61,723 nt of DNA from Paramarasmius palmivorus. Its lineage: Eukaryota > Basidiomycota > Agaricomycetes > Agaricales > Marasmiaceae. Both the position numbers and the translations under genes were made by a program. Under the pieces are notes generated by a model. That model saw only the letters and a list, made by a program, of their open reading frames with translations. It did no database searches and had not been told where the DNA came from. The stretch is from assembly GCA_037176845.1 (NCBI GenBank), contig JAYKXP010000215.1, positions 1 to 61,723 of the forward strand, read 5' to 3'. Below are positions 23,488-36,653 of this stretch, piece by piece; within the stretch, counting starts at the first letter, position 1, and each line of letters begins with the position of its first letter.

Positions 23488-25979
23488 GGGGTTGTACCCC
23501 AAGATCTCCCCGACGCCAGGATAAAATATGCACAATGACAATGATCAGATAAAATTGAGGTATACCGTGACGCTGGGCTCTGCTGAGTTGAGTCAAAGAT
23601 ATTGGCGCTTCCTGCACCGGCTACATACCGAAACGCGGATCCACAGACACTGCTTGCATCGCTTATTTAATTTTCCGTGGATTCATCCCCGCAACTCATT
23701 TGAACCTTCTATCCCATCTAACATGAGACGAATTTCCCATATAGAGCTTAGAGACGCTGGGTGAGTGATGTTCACTGGTGCAATTCCAGATGCTGTCCTC
23801 TATTTGCCGTTCATTCATGGATTTCTTTCTGCTGTCATTAATCGTTGCTGAAAACGCGAAACGAAGAGTTAGTAGGGTGTATAATGATCTCTGATCAGTA
23901 CCTTGATATCTTCTACACTGACCCGTTGTCGTCATGAACAGATTAATACATCGAGATTTGAGAAGCGTGTTGACATATGCAATGTAGGCTCGGATTCCGG
24001 TGGGTTCCTTGGGTTATACAGCTTCCCATTTGGTTTGTTGCTCGCAGTGATGAGAGTAAAGGCATGAGGGTCCGGGACCCCGGACCGAGCCTCGTCCATC
24101 AGTCATGACTCATGACACCTCTTCTCAGAGTCACGTGTAAAGCTTCTTACGGTGACAGGGTGTCACATGCCGCTGGTGACTGTTACATCGACTTTTTTTT
24201 TCTCCCTGTTCGACGACACGCTATGCAGTCTGTGGGATAGCTGACGCCCGCATCCTGCTCACATCTATCAACCCTTGCTCACATCTCACACTGCTCCGCC
24301 CGGCTTCGGGGTAATGGTCAATCTGGATAATCATTCGCCTCCGCTGTGATAGGTGAGATGGTCGATTGTGCAATGGCTTTGGGTCACCTCTAACTGTCAT
24401 TGTTGCACAGGCTAATACAAGTATCATGAACAGACCTCACCTTGGTGTTGGAATCGGTTGACGAGGGAATAGGCCACTATCTACGGTCAATCTCTTTGCT
24501 TTTTGTTGCTTGCACCCCACTGACTCCTTCGATTCAGTGCAGCGAAAACCAGAACCTCGAAGACATGCAAGGCTACCATCGATCACCTTGCTCCCTCCAT
24601 CTTCACGAAACATCGCTCGACGCATCCTCCCTATCGCCATTACGCTTCTGAGCACCAAGAATCCTCCAAGTTTCCGTGGACAACCCCATTCATACCCTTT
24701 ACTTTTGGATCTGCACCTCCCCTCCTCCCCTGGCATGGGAACATCCACAGGAGGGCCTCCGCGCCGATCGTCTCGATGACACGAGCATTCCGTGGCCATA
24801 ACACTCGTACGTCCTCTCGTCTACACGTACGCACATGCTCATATTCTCGATATCAACAGCGTCTTTCGTATTGTCCATCTATTTCTGTACAGCCCGGAAG
24901 CTTTGGTCCTTTATAAGCAAATGCACATTATAGGTCAGATCTTGCAGCTTAGCGTTTATATGCGATTCCTAATAGAAGCCTTAGGCCCACGCTGTGGTCT
25001 CCACTTGAACGCTATTCTTTGGGGGTTTCCTCACGTCTTCGGTGTCTAGCAATGGATCCAGGTCTCTCGATCACATCGAAGGTGCTATTCCCGCCGACTT
25101 CACGATCTTCACGATCCTTCTGGCCGCTTTCCCCGGGTAGGAACCGCTGCGCTTTCTGATCCTGGAATGTTGATCACGGGCTCCAAGTCTCCCAAGTGCC
25201 TCCGAATACTACCTCGTCGCTCTTGAATCCGAACACCACATCAGCCTCGTCAATTCTCATTCTTGATATCTATTGTTGAGCCTTCACCGCTGATTTCTAT
25301 CCATATTTTCCCATGGAACCTGATGCGTCGACCGTATAGCAGTCCGGGCGATCCGAACGGTTGCCTCCCTTGGCACCTGGTGTGTTCTTTGCTTGTCGTG
25401 ATTGAACTCAATACTGAATGCCCTTTGAAGTTCTGTGAAGTAGTATTCAAAAAATAGACATCTTTTCCCATGGACATGAACGCTTGGCTAGATCATAAGC
25501 TCATTTTCCCATGCCGCCGCTGCCTGACGTTTTGCGACCACGAGTACGCCCCTTTCGAAGGGACACTCTTGTTGCCATGGAAATCAGGGAGATTCGAACA
25601 TTGCTCAACGTTTCCTTCTAACGAGTTCTGAGGGCGAAGCTCCCTCACCTCGCCTAAGCTTATAGGGCTCTGACGGAGGCCGCAAGACACATTTCTGTAA
25701 TCCGTTCTTTAGAAACCATCCAACTTCCAAGATATCACGGGCTGGCATCTGATGCTGATATGTCATAAGTGCTAAACCCTGATATATCTTTGCCGTTTGC
25801 GGCAAGGAGCACCTGATGGAGCGAGGCACCGTGTTTCATGGTGCAGGCCGAAGATATATATCGCGTGGGCGCCCACCCCAATTCATTCTGTCGACGCTCC
25901 GTTTGGGTTTCTTCTTTTCGACGTCCATCATTCCTTTTTTCTTCCCTTTCTTTTGTGTCTGTGACGCTGGTGCGTTAGG
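23488..25979. other. 2.5 kb divergent intergenic region between A7 and B1
   Basis: This separates the minus-strand A5-A7 block from the plus-strand B block and should contain both promoters. Open frames on both strands at 24437-24800 are Pro/Ser-rich or Arg/Gly-rich and overlap antisense; neither shows a domain. Frames near 25250-25830 on the minus strand (for example RIRFHGKIWIEISGEGS) are unassigned and may be mobile-element debris. Confidence 0.4.
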
Positions 25980-26996
25980 ATGGTTGGCTCTTATCTGTGA
26001 GTAAAGGGTGTTTGTGGATCTCGTTATCGCTCAAATTGTTATGCAGTCGGTTCTTTGCTCCCCTCTTCCTCGTGCTTTACGTCTCGGCCTTCACAATTGT
26101 CGCACCACTCACAGCTGATGTGGACGCATTCAATAATGTCGTTGGCAACTGGACTTGGACTGAAGGAGATCCTACGAAAATCATAGTCCACCTATTTGTA
26201 AACAGCCAGCCGGATGTTTGCGTATTCGGGAAAGCGAATCCAGTGGATACGAGAGGGATTCAGGGGGATATTCAGAGGGCCAATGAAGTCAACGGACAGA
26301 GAAATGGGAGGGTCGTTTATCAGGCTGATAAAATCGGGTGCGTTTGATCCCTATTACCATGTTACGATTTGTGCTTATAGAGTATAAAGAGAGTATATTT
26401 TGTGCGCATACCGGGACTTCACTAAAGATGGGTGAGAATACGGCACCTCATCTCCTCAGTTCCATGTTACTAGTCATATATGTTCGCCTTTTTTTTAGGA
26501 CATTGAACCTTAGCTCCATCGCAAACTCGAGCGTTTTTAGTGTATCACGCCTCCCGATAGTGCAGACGACGACAGTTCTTGGCCCATCCAGCTCCCCAGA
26601 ACCCACTCCTTCGACCTCGGCATCCAACGAATCCACAGGGCCGGGCTCTCCGAGGTAACTCCATTCATTTAGTGCCTATCCCTCACTAAGAGTATAACTA
26701 GTTCACCTTCCGGCGGAGTCATTGCAGGAGCTGTCGTTGGTGGGGTGTGTCTAGCTGGACTACTTGTAGCAGCTTTCGTGGCCTACCGACGACTACGGTA
26801 TCGACGAAGAGTGATCGCATTCCATAAAGAGCGAATGGCGATTACGCCCCCAGTTTCGAACTTTGGGTCAGCAGACATGACAGAGAAGGGCTACTCAATA
26901 CACACAATTAGCTCCTTTGGAGACGGTCATCCCAGGTCGCCACAAAGCTTTTCGACACAGAATACACTCCAGCCGCTTCGGAGGCCACCATTTTGA
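25980..26996 (+). CDS. Array gene B1: single-pass membrane protein with FHKERM tail
   Basis: Five exons fit one frame of 266 codons: 25980-25996, 26047-26337, 26390-26431, 26499-26654 and 26702-26996, all joined in phase 2. The signal peptide is MVGSYLRFFAPLFLVLYVSA. The ectodomain has FTIVAPLTADVDAF and NWTWTEGDPTKIIVHLF. The third exon reads EYILCAYRDFTKD. The stalk exon carries IANSSVFSVSRLP and a Ser/Thr/Pro run. The last exon holds the helix GGVIAGAVVGGVCLAGLLVA, YRRLRYRRR, the motif AFHKERMAITPP and the end NTLQPLRRPPF. It is a close tandem duplicate of B2, with equal first and second exon lengths. No defect seen. Confidence 0.9.
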
Positions 26997-27949
26997 AGGG
27001 AAGACCACCGGGAGATGACATCCTACGTTCAAAGCCTCCTCTTGTGTGTGCTGGGCGGCGCGGGCGCATTTCATCCCTTCGCTAGCCGAAGGACATCCCT
27101 CACCGGAGCTTCTCATGTGTCGGAGGTAGCTTGGTATTTGGCGGACTGGTTGAGGATGGTTATATCACTGCGAAGCTGGGCTTCTGGGCGCTTCGAGAAA
27201 CGGGTAGAATTGGGATATTGGTTTGACTAGCAAGCATTCTTTCATAGACGTGCGAACACTTGGAATGGTGGCACGGTCCGTTACGCTGTTTTCATTGCTA
27301 CATTAGTACCACTACCATACCATTCATCCCTTAGGGCTTTACAACCCCGATCCAAGACATGAATCGAAGTTTGATCAACGATACCCATACTCAATATCGT
27401 ATTGTACAAGTAGCTTGACTATCATTTGGCTTCCATCCGAAGCATTTCGTCCCCGGTTTGTAGACATACGTTCGACAGCGCCAATATTCTCCGCATATGA
27501 CATGAAGCTTGAAAGCTGAAAGCTTCCTGATTGTTGCTATCTCTCATGCTCAGCCGTGATCGGCAAGGCTCAGGCTGGCTCTTTAGAGTTCCTCGAATTT
27601 CATGGCCAAGGTTCACCTTGAACGCTCAAGCGTGGTATTCTTCGAGAAGCATCTAGTTTATATGATACTGAAATCTAGCATATTAACACCAGAAGCGTGT
27701 GCGGCGTGAGCTCGACACGTTACATTTTTAGTCGTCATCACGATTGACATATCCATCAACATAGCTATGTCAGACGCTCAGGTTCTCCTGCAGAGTTGGT
27801 CATACGGAGAAAATGTTTCGCCTATCATAGTCTTGGCCTCAAGCATATAAAGCATGTCGAAGGTTCAATTGACACTGTCGACACCTGTGGTGTTTGCTTG
27901 CCTCCGTTCATCCTTCAAGTCTGTGTGTCCGGAACACCAGTTGATTATT
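26997..27949. other. Spacer between B1 and B2, no gene seen
   Basis: About 950 bases of intergenic DNA between tandem duplicates. It should contain the B1 terminator and B2 promoter. Short frames at 27015-27230 and 27422-27616 show no array motif or other domain. Confidence 0.4.
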
Positions 27950-28839
27950 ATGTTTCGCTCTTCGAGGTGCGTTGTCTCTTTGTTATTGTGGCCATGATGT
28001 TGATGGTCTCTTAGAATCTGTATTATTACAACTTTGTTCGCCCTATTCACGTCTGCGTTCAAGATTGTCGTACCTTCGAAGGCAGATGTCGATGCCGTTA
28101 GTAATATCGCAGCCAACTGGACTTGGTCTCCAGGAGACCCGACCGACATAAGTTTCAACTTGTTCCCGAATACACCGAACATATGTGTACCTGGTCAAGG
28201 ATTTCCGATTCAGGCGAAGGGTATCAGAGCAGACTTGGAACGGGCAACTCCAGACTCGCAGGGGCAGAAGCATGGGTTCTTTGATTTCACGGTAAACAAA
28301 ACTGGGTGAGCTCCTTCGAAATCTACTTCTCCTGCAGTATGACTGATTGAACTGAAAGTGATTATCTGCTGTGTGGTTACAACATCCTCGAAAGAACCGG
28401 CGATGATACGTGAGCAGCCTCTAACGGACAACTATCGTCTAAAGCTGAATGAACGAACAGAAAGGACCCATTGGAATCCATCACCCAGTCAAACGTCATC
28501 ACCATAACTCCGAGATCACAGTCCGGCCCATCCGGTGGTACTATCGCTGGAGCTGTAATTGGCGGTGTATTTCTAGCCGGACTTGCTGTAGCAGCATTTG
28601 TGATCTACCGGCGTATTCGACATCAGCGACGGGTTGTTGCATTCCACAACGAACGTATGACAATACGTCAAATGGGGAATGCACCTCTGCATCGAACAAC
28701 TTCGGCTTTCTCAACCGCAGATATGAGCGAGAAGGGGATTGGGTCATACGACTCGGGAACTTTATCATCTCTTCCACGGATAGCACCAAACTTTTCACCA
28801 CGAAATACCCTTCAACCACTGCGGCGATACCCTGGCTGA
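27950..28839 (+). CDS. Array gene B2: single-pass membrane protein with FHNERM tail
   Basis: Four exons give 245 codons: 27950-27966, 28015-28305, 28359-28409 and 28461-28839, every junction in phase 2. The signal peptide is MFRSSRICIITTLFALFTSA. The ectodomain has FKIVVPSKADVDAV, NWTWSPGDPTDISFNLF and the closing FDFTVNKTG. The third exon reads GDYLLCGYNILERTGDD, matching A5 and A6. The last exon contains a stalk, the helix GGTIAGAVIGGVFLAGLAVA, YRRIRHQRR, AFHNERMTIRQM and the end NTLQPLRRYPG. The ectodomain and third exon are A5/A6-like, the tail B-like. This is the cleanest model in the window. Confidence 0.92.
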
Positions 28840-31280
28840 CGGTACAGATTCAGGGATGAGCACAGCATGACTTGTACAAGGAATGGTGTAGTATTTCGCT
28901 AGTCGATGCTGTACTGAACTGTATTATACCGGTACGACTTTCGTTTCATGTGATCTCGTCTATGACTCTGTCACTGGCGTTGTGGAACTGTAATGTGCGT
29001 AAAGTATGAGTCGAACTCCAATCGGTGTGATATACTGGAAGCGACATGCTCACCCCAGACCTTCGAGAACCGTGAACACGAATTGGTGACGGTACTCGAT
29101 CACACTGGATCCTCGTTGCTCACCGACAAGGGACGCGTCAATGAAGGGCCATCAATCATGACATGGCATCGACTCCGGATGAACTGAATTGAGCATCAAA
29201 TAGACCTAAGGCTGGAGGATCATTCCATCATCGTACCCGCTGATGAATACTTGGTTATACAAATGCCCTGCAGAGGTGCGAATCAGTATGTTGTATAAGC
29301 ATTCATTCGCACTCATCGTACCGTCATGCACTACGCTGGGTACCGTGGCAGGACAGGTATCTTTCCTTGGCCAACTTCCGTCAACAGAGTACACCGCACA
29401 TCAGACTTATATGACAACGAACATTCCTAACAAGCTGTTGTGAGTGTGATGGGTATGTTCGGCGAAAATGTGATACGTACGGCTCGATGGTCTCGAGACC
29501 TGTGAACTGGGTCCCTAGCTATAGAGGAATTCACACGAGTACCGAGAGCGCTGATCTTCGATGTCACGAATGAACGGTGATCTACAACTCTCCTAGGGTG
29601 TCCTTGAATTAGACCTACTCGGCCTAACCGGGTCAGTAATTACAACAGGTATTCGATAACATGAAGCTCACTGACTTGTCCGTCAGCGGCCAGAATTGAT
29701 TTGTTTTGAGATAATAGCGTCGCTGTGTTGTCCACCCATGGATTCTTCTCCGTGCCTTTACCGTCTTGCATTGAAGAACCAAGGAGATCTAATGCACCTA
29801 ATGCTTAGTACAGAATCTGGCGGAGAGGTTCGAAGCAGCTCACCCAGTGCTATCTATAGCCTTCTGTAGCGTCGCTAGGATCTTCAGAAGTTATGATGTA
29901 ATCGACGGAGATCCCTAGATTGTGTCAGTCCAGCCTATTGGACTGAGTCCGAAAACTCACTCACCTCGGATATCAAGGACCCTCATTCGAGAATCTTCCT
30001 TCAATAAGGACGCGTCTTCTTCTGTGAACAAGTGAGAATGCGTCTCTAGTATGCATATATAGACCACTTACCACGTCATCTGAGTTCCAATACGCAGTCC
30101 CTTTGGGGCTTCTAACAGGTTGATGGTGGTTGCCAAGGAGAAGGGAGTTCGAATATGCGTGCTGGAAATGACTACCGCACGCTCCTGTCGGACGAGCTTC
30201 TCGGCCCAATGATATCTCCTCGGCGAAGAACACGGGCGCAACTAGATGCCAATGCCGCTGGGATAGGTATAGAGCTGGTGTGGTGAAATGGTTCGCATGT
30301 TCTTTGTGATGGCGTTGGCGAAAACGAAAACGATGAAGAACCGGGGAGGATAATGTTTCGGGTCGACTATTCGATCTTGACATATCGCTGAACGCAATCA
30401 TGAGCAATGGCCAGCGTGTAGTGATAGTACAGCTTTGCCCGTTCTGAGTTGTGATGGAGGAGAGCATGCAGATACAGAATGAATCGTCGAGTGAGATATC
30501 AAGAGCTGAGGTTGAAGGGTTCTGGTGCGGCTGGGGCTATGAAGCGATGTACTAATTCGGAAGAGTGTGCTGTTCTATGAGGAATGATCTACTGTTTGCA
30601 TGAACTGGGGATCAATGGCATGATGGACGCGAAACTCACCATAATAGGTTACAAACTATTCCCCGTGTCATTTTCATTGGAATCCCACAGCTGCTAATCA
30701 TATTGATGGTGTCTCATATCCATGGGCAGTAGGGTAAGAAAAAGCTATCGGAGCGGAGAGGGTTGTGATGTGAGTGGAGTCCCTGTTCAGTATGGGTTAG
30801 GGGTTAATCAGGACTTTCTGAATGCACTTACAAAGGGAGGCGTAGCTATATCGGATGGAGGATGCGATGAGACAGAGAAGACACAGTCTGGATGGAATCG
30901 AGCTGACGACACCTGACGAGACAAAGGAGAAAATTTGTCACCGTCACGCGCTGTAGTGTGACAGTTGATCAGACCCACGTGAGGTTAGCGCCCATATTTC
31001 TCTTCCTGCAACGTCCATGAAACATATCGCCTAATCGACGAAGTCGAAACCCACCGATATTGCCTCAAGCTCGTTTCGTAATATCAACGGCTAACTCCAA
31101 TGGCGCTCTCGATTCGCCGCATCAGTATCCATCATGGAGCAAGTTCAACATTAAGATATAACGATCTTCGGGAGATGTACACGAACTGGACGCGCATCGC
31201 AATATCTTCGACTAGTCTGCACTCCTCACACAGCATAGACTCAAAAGCCAAAACGAGTTTATCATTCTCGATGCGTCCCC
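28840..31280. other. 2.4 kb spacer between B2 and B3
   Basis: No array exon was found here. The largest open frame is on the minus strand (29973-30467, 164 codons). It is rich in His, Ser and Arg and has no recognisable domain; a part reads GNHHQPVRSPKGTAYWNSDD. A small minus-strand frame at 29206-29394 contains PRKDTCPATVPSVVHDG. Either could be a relic or a chance frame. Another short plus frame sits at 31100-31420 and overlaps the first exon of B3 in another phase. Confidence 0.35.
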
Positions 31281-32394
31281 ATGGCGTTCCCCTCATGTCG
31301 GTGAGTTCTTCGAACCAATGTCATCTCTGCTCCCCCGTGACATTTAGATTTATTCTAGACACCACATTCTCGTCATATTATCCCTTATCTTCAGCACGTC
31401 TTCTCTCAGTCCCAGAATAGCAATTACCGTTCCACATTCCGTGACTGCATTTACAAGAACACAAATTGGCTGGGATTTAACGTCCAGTGAGCCACTCCCA
31501 AGCCCACCACCGACTATTGGAATATGGATTAGTAGCATCGGGCACTGTACGAATGATACCGTGAAAGACCTGGGCGTCGTGTCCAATCAAATCGACATGA
31601 CAGGCTCGGAGGGGATGGCCAACTTGAGCGGATATGAATCAATGGTTGTGTCAGAGTTTAATCCAAAGTGCGTACGCAGAATTCTCGGCTCCAGGCTAGA
31701 AATTGATTTTGAATACCTTTTAGTAACAAGACTGCCCTTCTTTGTGCATATCTACACGAAAAAAACAGGTTTGTTGACAATGGCTGCATTTCCACCGGCT
31801 TGATGACCAAGACTCTAACAGAGATGATGAGGACTCAGTACACACTCTCAAGCTCTTGAATCAATCCGCAGCCTTTAAGGTAACATTTCCGGCGTGGGGA
31901 ACAACTACTGTCACACGAACAGAGACCTCAACGTCCCTTCCACCTACCTCATCATCCTCTCCAGATTCCATCCAGTAGGTACCTTCCTCTTTCTCACACA
32001 CGGTTTCCTGAACGTCTTTGCATCCTATTTCAGAGCTTCTAATCTTTCAACGGGAGAAATTGTCGGTATAGCGATTGGAAGCGCCGGCTTTGTCGCCCTA
32101 TCCGCTGCGCTGCTTCTCATATACCGTTGTATACGCTATCAAAGACGCCTCAAGTCCTTCCACAACGAAAGAATGACCATGATGCAAATACCTCGTGCTG
32201 CGGTACGAGTAACGAGTCCTACCGCACGGGACAGTGTTGGCGCACAAACCATCTTCTCCCATACTGAGGTTGGCACTGATTATGGTCCGTACATTTCTCG
32301 ATTTTCTATGTTGATTCTTAACGTTCGACTCTAAGCAGGAAAGGAGCCAGGGGAGAACGACGATGGTGCCTTGATGAGGGGAAAAGGTGCATAG
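31281..32394 (+). CDS. Array gene B3: single-pass membrane protein with FHNERM tail
   Basis: Six exons fit one 277-codon frame: 31281-31300, 31359-31667, 31724-31768, 31822-31974, 32034-32284 and 32339-32394. The signal peptide reads MAFPSCRHHILVILSLIFST. The ectodomain has AITVPHSVTAFTRTQIGWDL and IGIWISSIGHC. The third exon gives NNKTALLCAYLHEKN. The stalk is Ser/Thr-rich (TTTVTRTETSTSLPPTSSS). The fifth exon has the helix STGEIVGIAIGSAGFVALSA, YRCIRYQRR and SFHNERMTMMQIP. A last small exon adds KEPGENDDGALMRGKGA. Introns after the first are in phase 2 except the last, in phase 1, as in B4. Confidence 0.86.
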
Positions 32395-33018
32395 ACAGAT
32401 TAAAATGGCGACCACTTAGACCACTGCTGTGCAGGTGATGGGACAGGAAGTTTTGAACTGATACAAAATGTATGCAGGTATGAATTCTGCGGATGCGTTG
32501 TCGCGATATCGGTAAGATCCAAGAAATGACATGGATGTGGTGGTCGCATGCACGCTTTCACTTTCCGCAAGACTAATCCTAAGTCTTGGGCTCGGAAGCG
32601 GGAGTCACCAGATATGTTACTCTGAGACACAATTCCGACGATATAGCATCAAGCAAATCTTGATCTATAGCGCTGCTCGGTTGGGATGGCATCATCCGAA
32701 GCATTGACCTTCGATATCGATAGACGCCCTAGAGTTAATGCTCCTTCCTTTCAACCATCATGATGATGGGCTGAGTCCTTCCGCATTTCCCGCGAACTAA
32801 CGGCTGTCTGATCTATAGGGCTGATTCACAGGACTGATCCATTGAACACGAACATCCTTTCTTCTATGAGACAATCATGATCGTTCACCGCATGTCGATG
32901 GATGAGCAACATCAATATATGATCATCTCCCGGAAATGAAACGTGAGTAGGCATTATTTATTCAGGACTTCACAGCAGTCAAATTGTTCTTCATCCTTTC
33001 TATATCGACGATCCTGGC
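32395..33018. other. Spacer between B3 and B4, no gene seen
   Basis: About 620 bases separating tandem B genes, expected to carry the B4 promoter. No exon, RNA gene or repeat was recognised. Confidence 0.4.
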
Positions 33019-34099
33019 ATGTTATTTCGGTAAGCGACAGTTTAAATCTCATGTACTCACAGCTAACATACTATGAATGACTTCAAGCGAGCAAAGCATT
33101 ATTCTTCCATTTTTATTACTCTTACCACTGAAGGTATCCGGATTTGGAATTATTTTCTCGAACAACACTGCGCCAGCGTTGTCTATCATGTTCAATTGGA
33201 CTTGGAAATTGGAGTCTGATCCCATGAATATTGCCATCTCCATCGAAGATAACTGCAGGAAGGGTAATGTCGACCTAGGGAATCTCAATGTTGGGCTTTC
33301 CCGTGTCGAGCTTGAGCAAGGAACAAGGTCTTCAGCTAATTGGACAGGGTCAGCGCATATCATCGCTTCAAAACCGGGGTGTGTGGTGCTCCAGACCATG
33401 TAATTTTCATTGAATAGGAGATAATTGCGTCGTGATATAGGTCTTATCGGCTCTGCGCGTATGGGTATAGTCTTGGGAAAGTGCAAGGAATGAAACGGTG
33501 CGTAGTATAATCGGTGGCTCTGAATTGTTGGCTGACCAGGTCGATCGCTGTTATAGACGAGATTCCAAAGGCAGAGACATCTTTGCTCCATTCAATTTCA
33601 CTTTCCTCAATGAAAGTGACTTGATAAATTTTCTGCCCTCTGGACCAAGTACAATAATTTCCACGACTACTGAAAGGACAACGCAGACGGCCACTACTTC
33701 AGGCGACTCGGCAGACGCTTCAGCAGTGAGGTGCTTTGCAATGTTCTATATCGAACCCCAGCGATTGCTAATGTACCCCATCTAGATTGTCTCGGGGTGA
33801 AATAGCTGGAATTATCATTGGATGTATCGCTTTTCCGACTCTCCTTGTAGTAGGCTATATCCTATACCGCCGTATACGGTCACGCCGACATGTCGAAGAC
33901 TTCCGACGAGAACGAATGGTTTCGCGGGCCAATAGCCCACCTGTAAATGACGCTACCGTCCAAAGAAGTTATTCCACTCAGACCGTGGACCGATATGGTA
34001 TGATCGTTTCATGAAACCAATTCGAGAATTGGCTTACATTAATACGCAGATGGAGTGCCGCATGAAAAGAGCTTTACGCCGAGGCGGAGGGAAGAATAA
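33019..34099 (+). CDS. Array gene B4: single-pass membrane protein with FRRERM tail
   Basis: Six exons give 264 codons: 33019-33029, 33088-33378, 33441-33497, 33557-33730, 33786-33997 and 34050-34099. The first exon is only 11 bases (MLF plus two bases). The leader continues REQSIILPFLLLLPLKVSG. The ectodomain has FGIIFSNNTAPALS and FNWTWKLESDPMNIAISI. The third exon reads SYRLCAYGYSLGKVQGMK. The stalk includes FNFTFLNESDLINF and a Thr-rich run. The helix follows SRGEIAGIIIGCIAFPTLLV, with YRRIRSRRH and DFRRERMVSRANSPP. The last exon adds DGVPHEKSFTPRRREE. A B3 paralogue by exon layout. No defect seen. Confidence 0.88.
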
Positions 34100-35216
34100 T
34101 GCTCTACATACCCAAAGTTGCAAACCAAATGAAACCCTATGCCATCATAATAGGTGTATTCACCCATCTTTAATTCTCTCCGCAAGTGAGCCCGCAATAT
34201 TGATTGCACCAGCCTCCAAAGTGGGATATATCCAGATCACCTGTTATTTAATGCTCCCATTTGGATACCATGCTGGAGGACGAGATGCATGCATCTGTGA
34301 AAACTACACATTTGATGAGTGCAACATGCACGCCTATCTAAAAAGAGTATTTTTTCGCCTCGCATCTAGTCTATGCATTGAATTTTAATGTCCTCGCTAA
34401 CCTCCTACTTTCTATTCTAAGTGTCGATTGGCTCTAGATCCAAAGGGGAAAATGCATATGCATATAGACCAAAATTCTTGGTTTTCATATCTCTCTCTGT
34501 GTGGCATTATTCGCAGTGGAGATCACTGTTCCCACATGCAGCATCATCATGTCTGCTGTAAGATGAACTGTTGCGCCTACAACACGGGGAGTCAATGGTA
34601 TGCCGAAAAAAAACATTGTTATCATCAGTCACGAGAAAAGGATATGATCTTGAGACATGGTCGAGGAGTTCAGATAAGGATATCATTGGGTGCCAGTCTA
34701 TCACATATATACAGCTTGACGCTCCTTACATCTCAAAGATATAGCTTGATTCTTGTTTTACAGGATTTATTAGAGTAGCTTTTGGCTACACTATGTAATG
34801 TAACTCGCCGCAACCTCTTCGTATTGGCAACTCCCGCTGCCATCACACGTAAGGGACAATCGCCACCACTACGCGATGGGAGATAATCGGCACTGCTCTG
34901 TACGCCCCCATCTCTCACATCCCAGCGATCATGATCGTCTCCAAGCACATCGTCAGGCGAGACATTTTACTGATATCATAACTTGCTGTGTTTACGGCAC
35001 CATATATGAATGTGGTGTGCTTCCATAGGTACTGATGATCATCGAGACGGAGTACAGTCCCGCTCGAAGTCAACCCCAACATCATGATTGATGCAAAAGG
35101 CATAGAGTTGGTCTAATATTACTTGCGATGGATTGACAGCGCCCTTGATTGGAGACTGGTACCCCCCATCGCTGCCCTTTGTCCCTCTCTTTATTTCGCT
35201 CATCCAGCTGGCTGGT
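34100..35216. other. 1.1 kb spacer between B4 and B5, no gene seen
   Basis: The sequence is AT-rich with short open frames on both strands (for example 34428-34778 plus) that lack array motifs or known domains. It separates two tandem B genes and should contain the B5 promoter. Confidence 0.4.
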
Positions 35217-36239
35217 ATGCTGCGCTATATCTACGGGTTAGTACCACCGACTTGCACTAAGATCCAAGCTCATTCATTATCAGGTTACTTGTTTGGTTCC
35301 ATGTATATGCGAGAACGGCGTTCGCTTTCGAAATTATTGTACCGGACACGACTGTCCTTGTTGGCCAGACGGCACAGTTCAAGTGGACTTGGAGTGATAA
35401 CGACTCGAAGAATCAAACATTCGGGGTGGGTCTCAAGCTGGTGCAAAACGATGACAATTGTCCTCCAAATATCGACTCCGGAAATAGCTTTTTTGGGCAC
35501 TTTCGTGGGGAAGATGGGATTGTGTCGCTTGACCTCAACGTCAAAGATGTATCTCCAGGGACAGACGGATCAAGGCACGGCACGGCAGATTTTGTGGCGA
35601 AGCAGACAGGGTGAGAATTGGAGTAGAATCTCGAATGTAGTACTAATCATTCTCCCCTAGAAATTTTTATCTTTGTGCATACTCGTATCACGGAAGGTTC
35701 GAAAATATTACACATGTCGCCACCTCAGAACTTTTCACTGCAAAATTGTCTCGAGGGTGAGTTTGTCATACTGGTCAGATACCTGTTCCTGATGATTCTA
35801 TAGTAGTATACAGGTCTCTCCGGGAGAAATTGTGGGAGTGGTCATTGGGAGTTTATCATTTATCCTCCTCCTCCTCGGCGGATTCCTCTGGTATCGACGA
35901 GTTAGTTTTCGTCGACGTTTGGCCACGTTCCATCGAGAGCGGATGCTCCTTCAGCAGACACCCCCATCTCCTTTCAGGGTCCCCCAACCCGACATACAAA
36001 GCCAAATCAGTGGCAAAAGGACGACAACGACCACGGAGACTACCAGCCTAGCACCTTTGATTCAGTCGCCGAAACGACCTCATAGTCATCGTCGATCGAT
36101 ACCGCTTGGATACGATGACAGCATGATGAAGACGTATCATTTCCCGCCACGAGATGGCGCTTCGACCTCATCGGAGACAGCGTCTCTTCCTTCGGTAGCT
36201 CTACCTAGCGATCCTGAAAAGGCGCTAACTCGTAGTTAG
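35217..36239 (+). CDS. Array gene B5: single-pass membrane protein with FHRERM tail
   Basis: Exon 1 is 35217-35236 (MLRYIYG), joined in phase 2 to 35284-35610, which completes the leader (LLVWFHVYARTAFA) and ectodomain (IIVPDTTVLVGQTAQFKWTW) ending DFVAKQTG. The next exon starts at 35661 and reads NFYLCAYSYHGRFENITHV, continuing to about 35757. The final exon, from 35804, has the helix GEIVGVVIGSLSFILLLLGG, YRRVSFRRR, TFHRERMLLQQTPP and a long Ser/Thr/Pro tail ending ALPSDPEKALTRS. The KQTG and LCAYSY elements match A4, which has a different tail. A small intron inside the third exon (35697-35730) is possible but not needed for the frame. Confidence 0.85.
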
Positions 36240-36653
36240 TCGATGTATAGAGCGGGCAGGTTATTATTTATTAAAAGGGAAGCCTGAAGTACTCTATACC
36301 TTACTGTCAAGTGGATCGAGCTTTGGGATGACGTTTTCCAATTACGGCAACTTGAAGTTGAACTTCGAGCCTATTAGTCACATCATAGTAGAATTCAAAC
36401 TCCGCTTTGAGGGCACTGCCTTCTGACTTTCATCACGCTGTCCGTCAAAACCTCGACTTCACCCTTCTCATCAATCTCGACACCTCGGCCGTTCTGATTT
36501 CATCACGTATTTGACACTTAAGAGGCGATGGCCTGAACACAGGCATGGGCATCGCTCTTGACGAACTGCTGTTCCACTCGCTGGCCGTTAGTCGAGCTTG
36601 ACGCTCGTTCTTTACCTCTCCATTCGTTCTCTTTCTGCGTCGTGCTTCCTGCC
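36240..36653. other. Short intergenic region B5-C1
   Basis: About 410 bases containing the B5 3' end and C1 promoter. A pyrimidine-rich stretch precedes the C1 start. No other feature seen. Confidence 0.4.

Noticed and set aside
24437..24800. Overlapping open frames on both strands
   Set aside because: Both are low-complexity (Pro/Ser or Arg/Gly) and without start context, introns or motifs linking them to a gene.
29973..30467. 164-codon minus-strand frame
   Set aside because: Composition is ordinary and no motif is recognisable in it; kept only as a note in the B2-B3 spacer.
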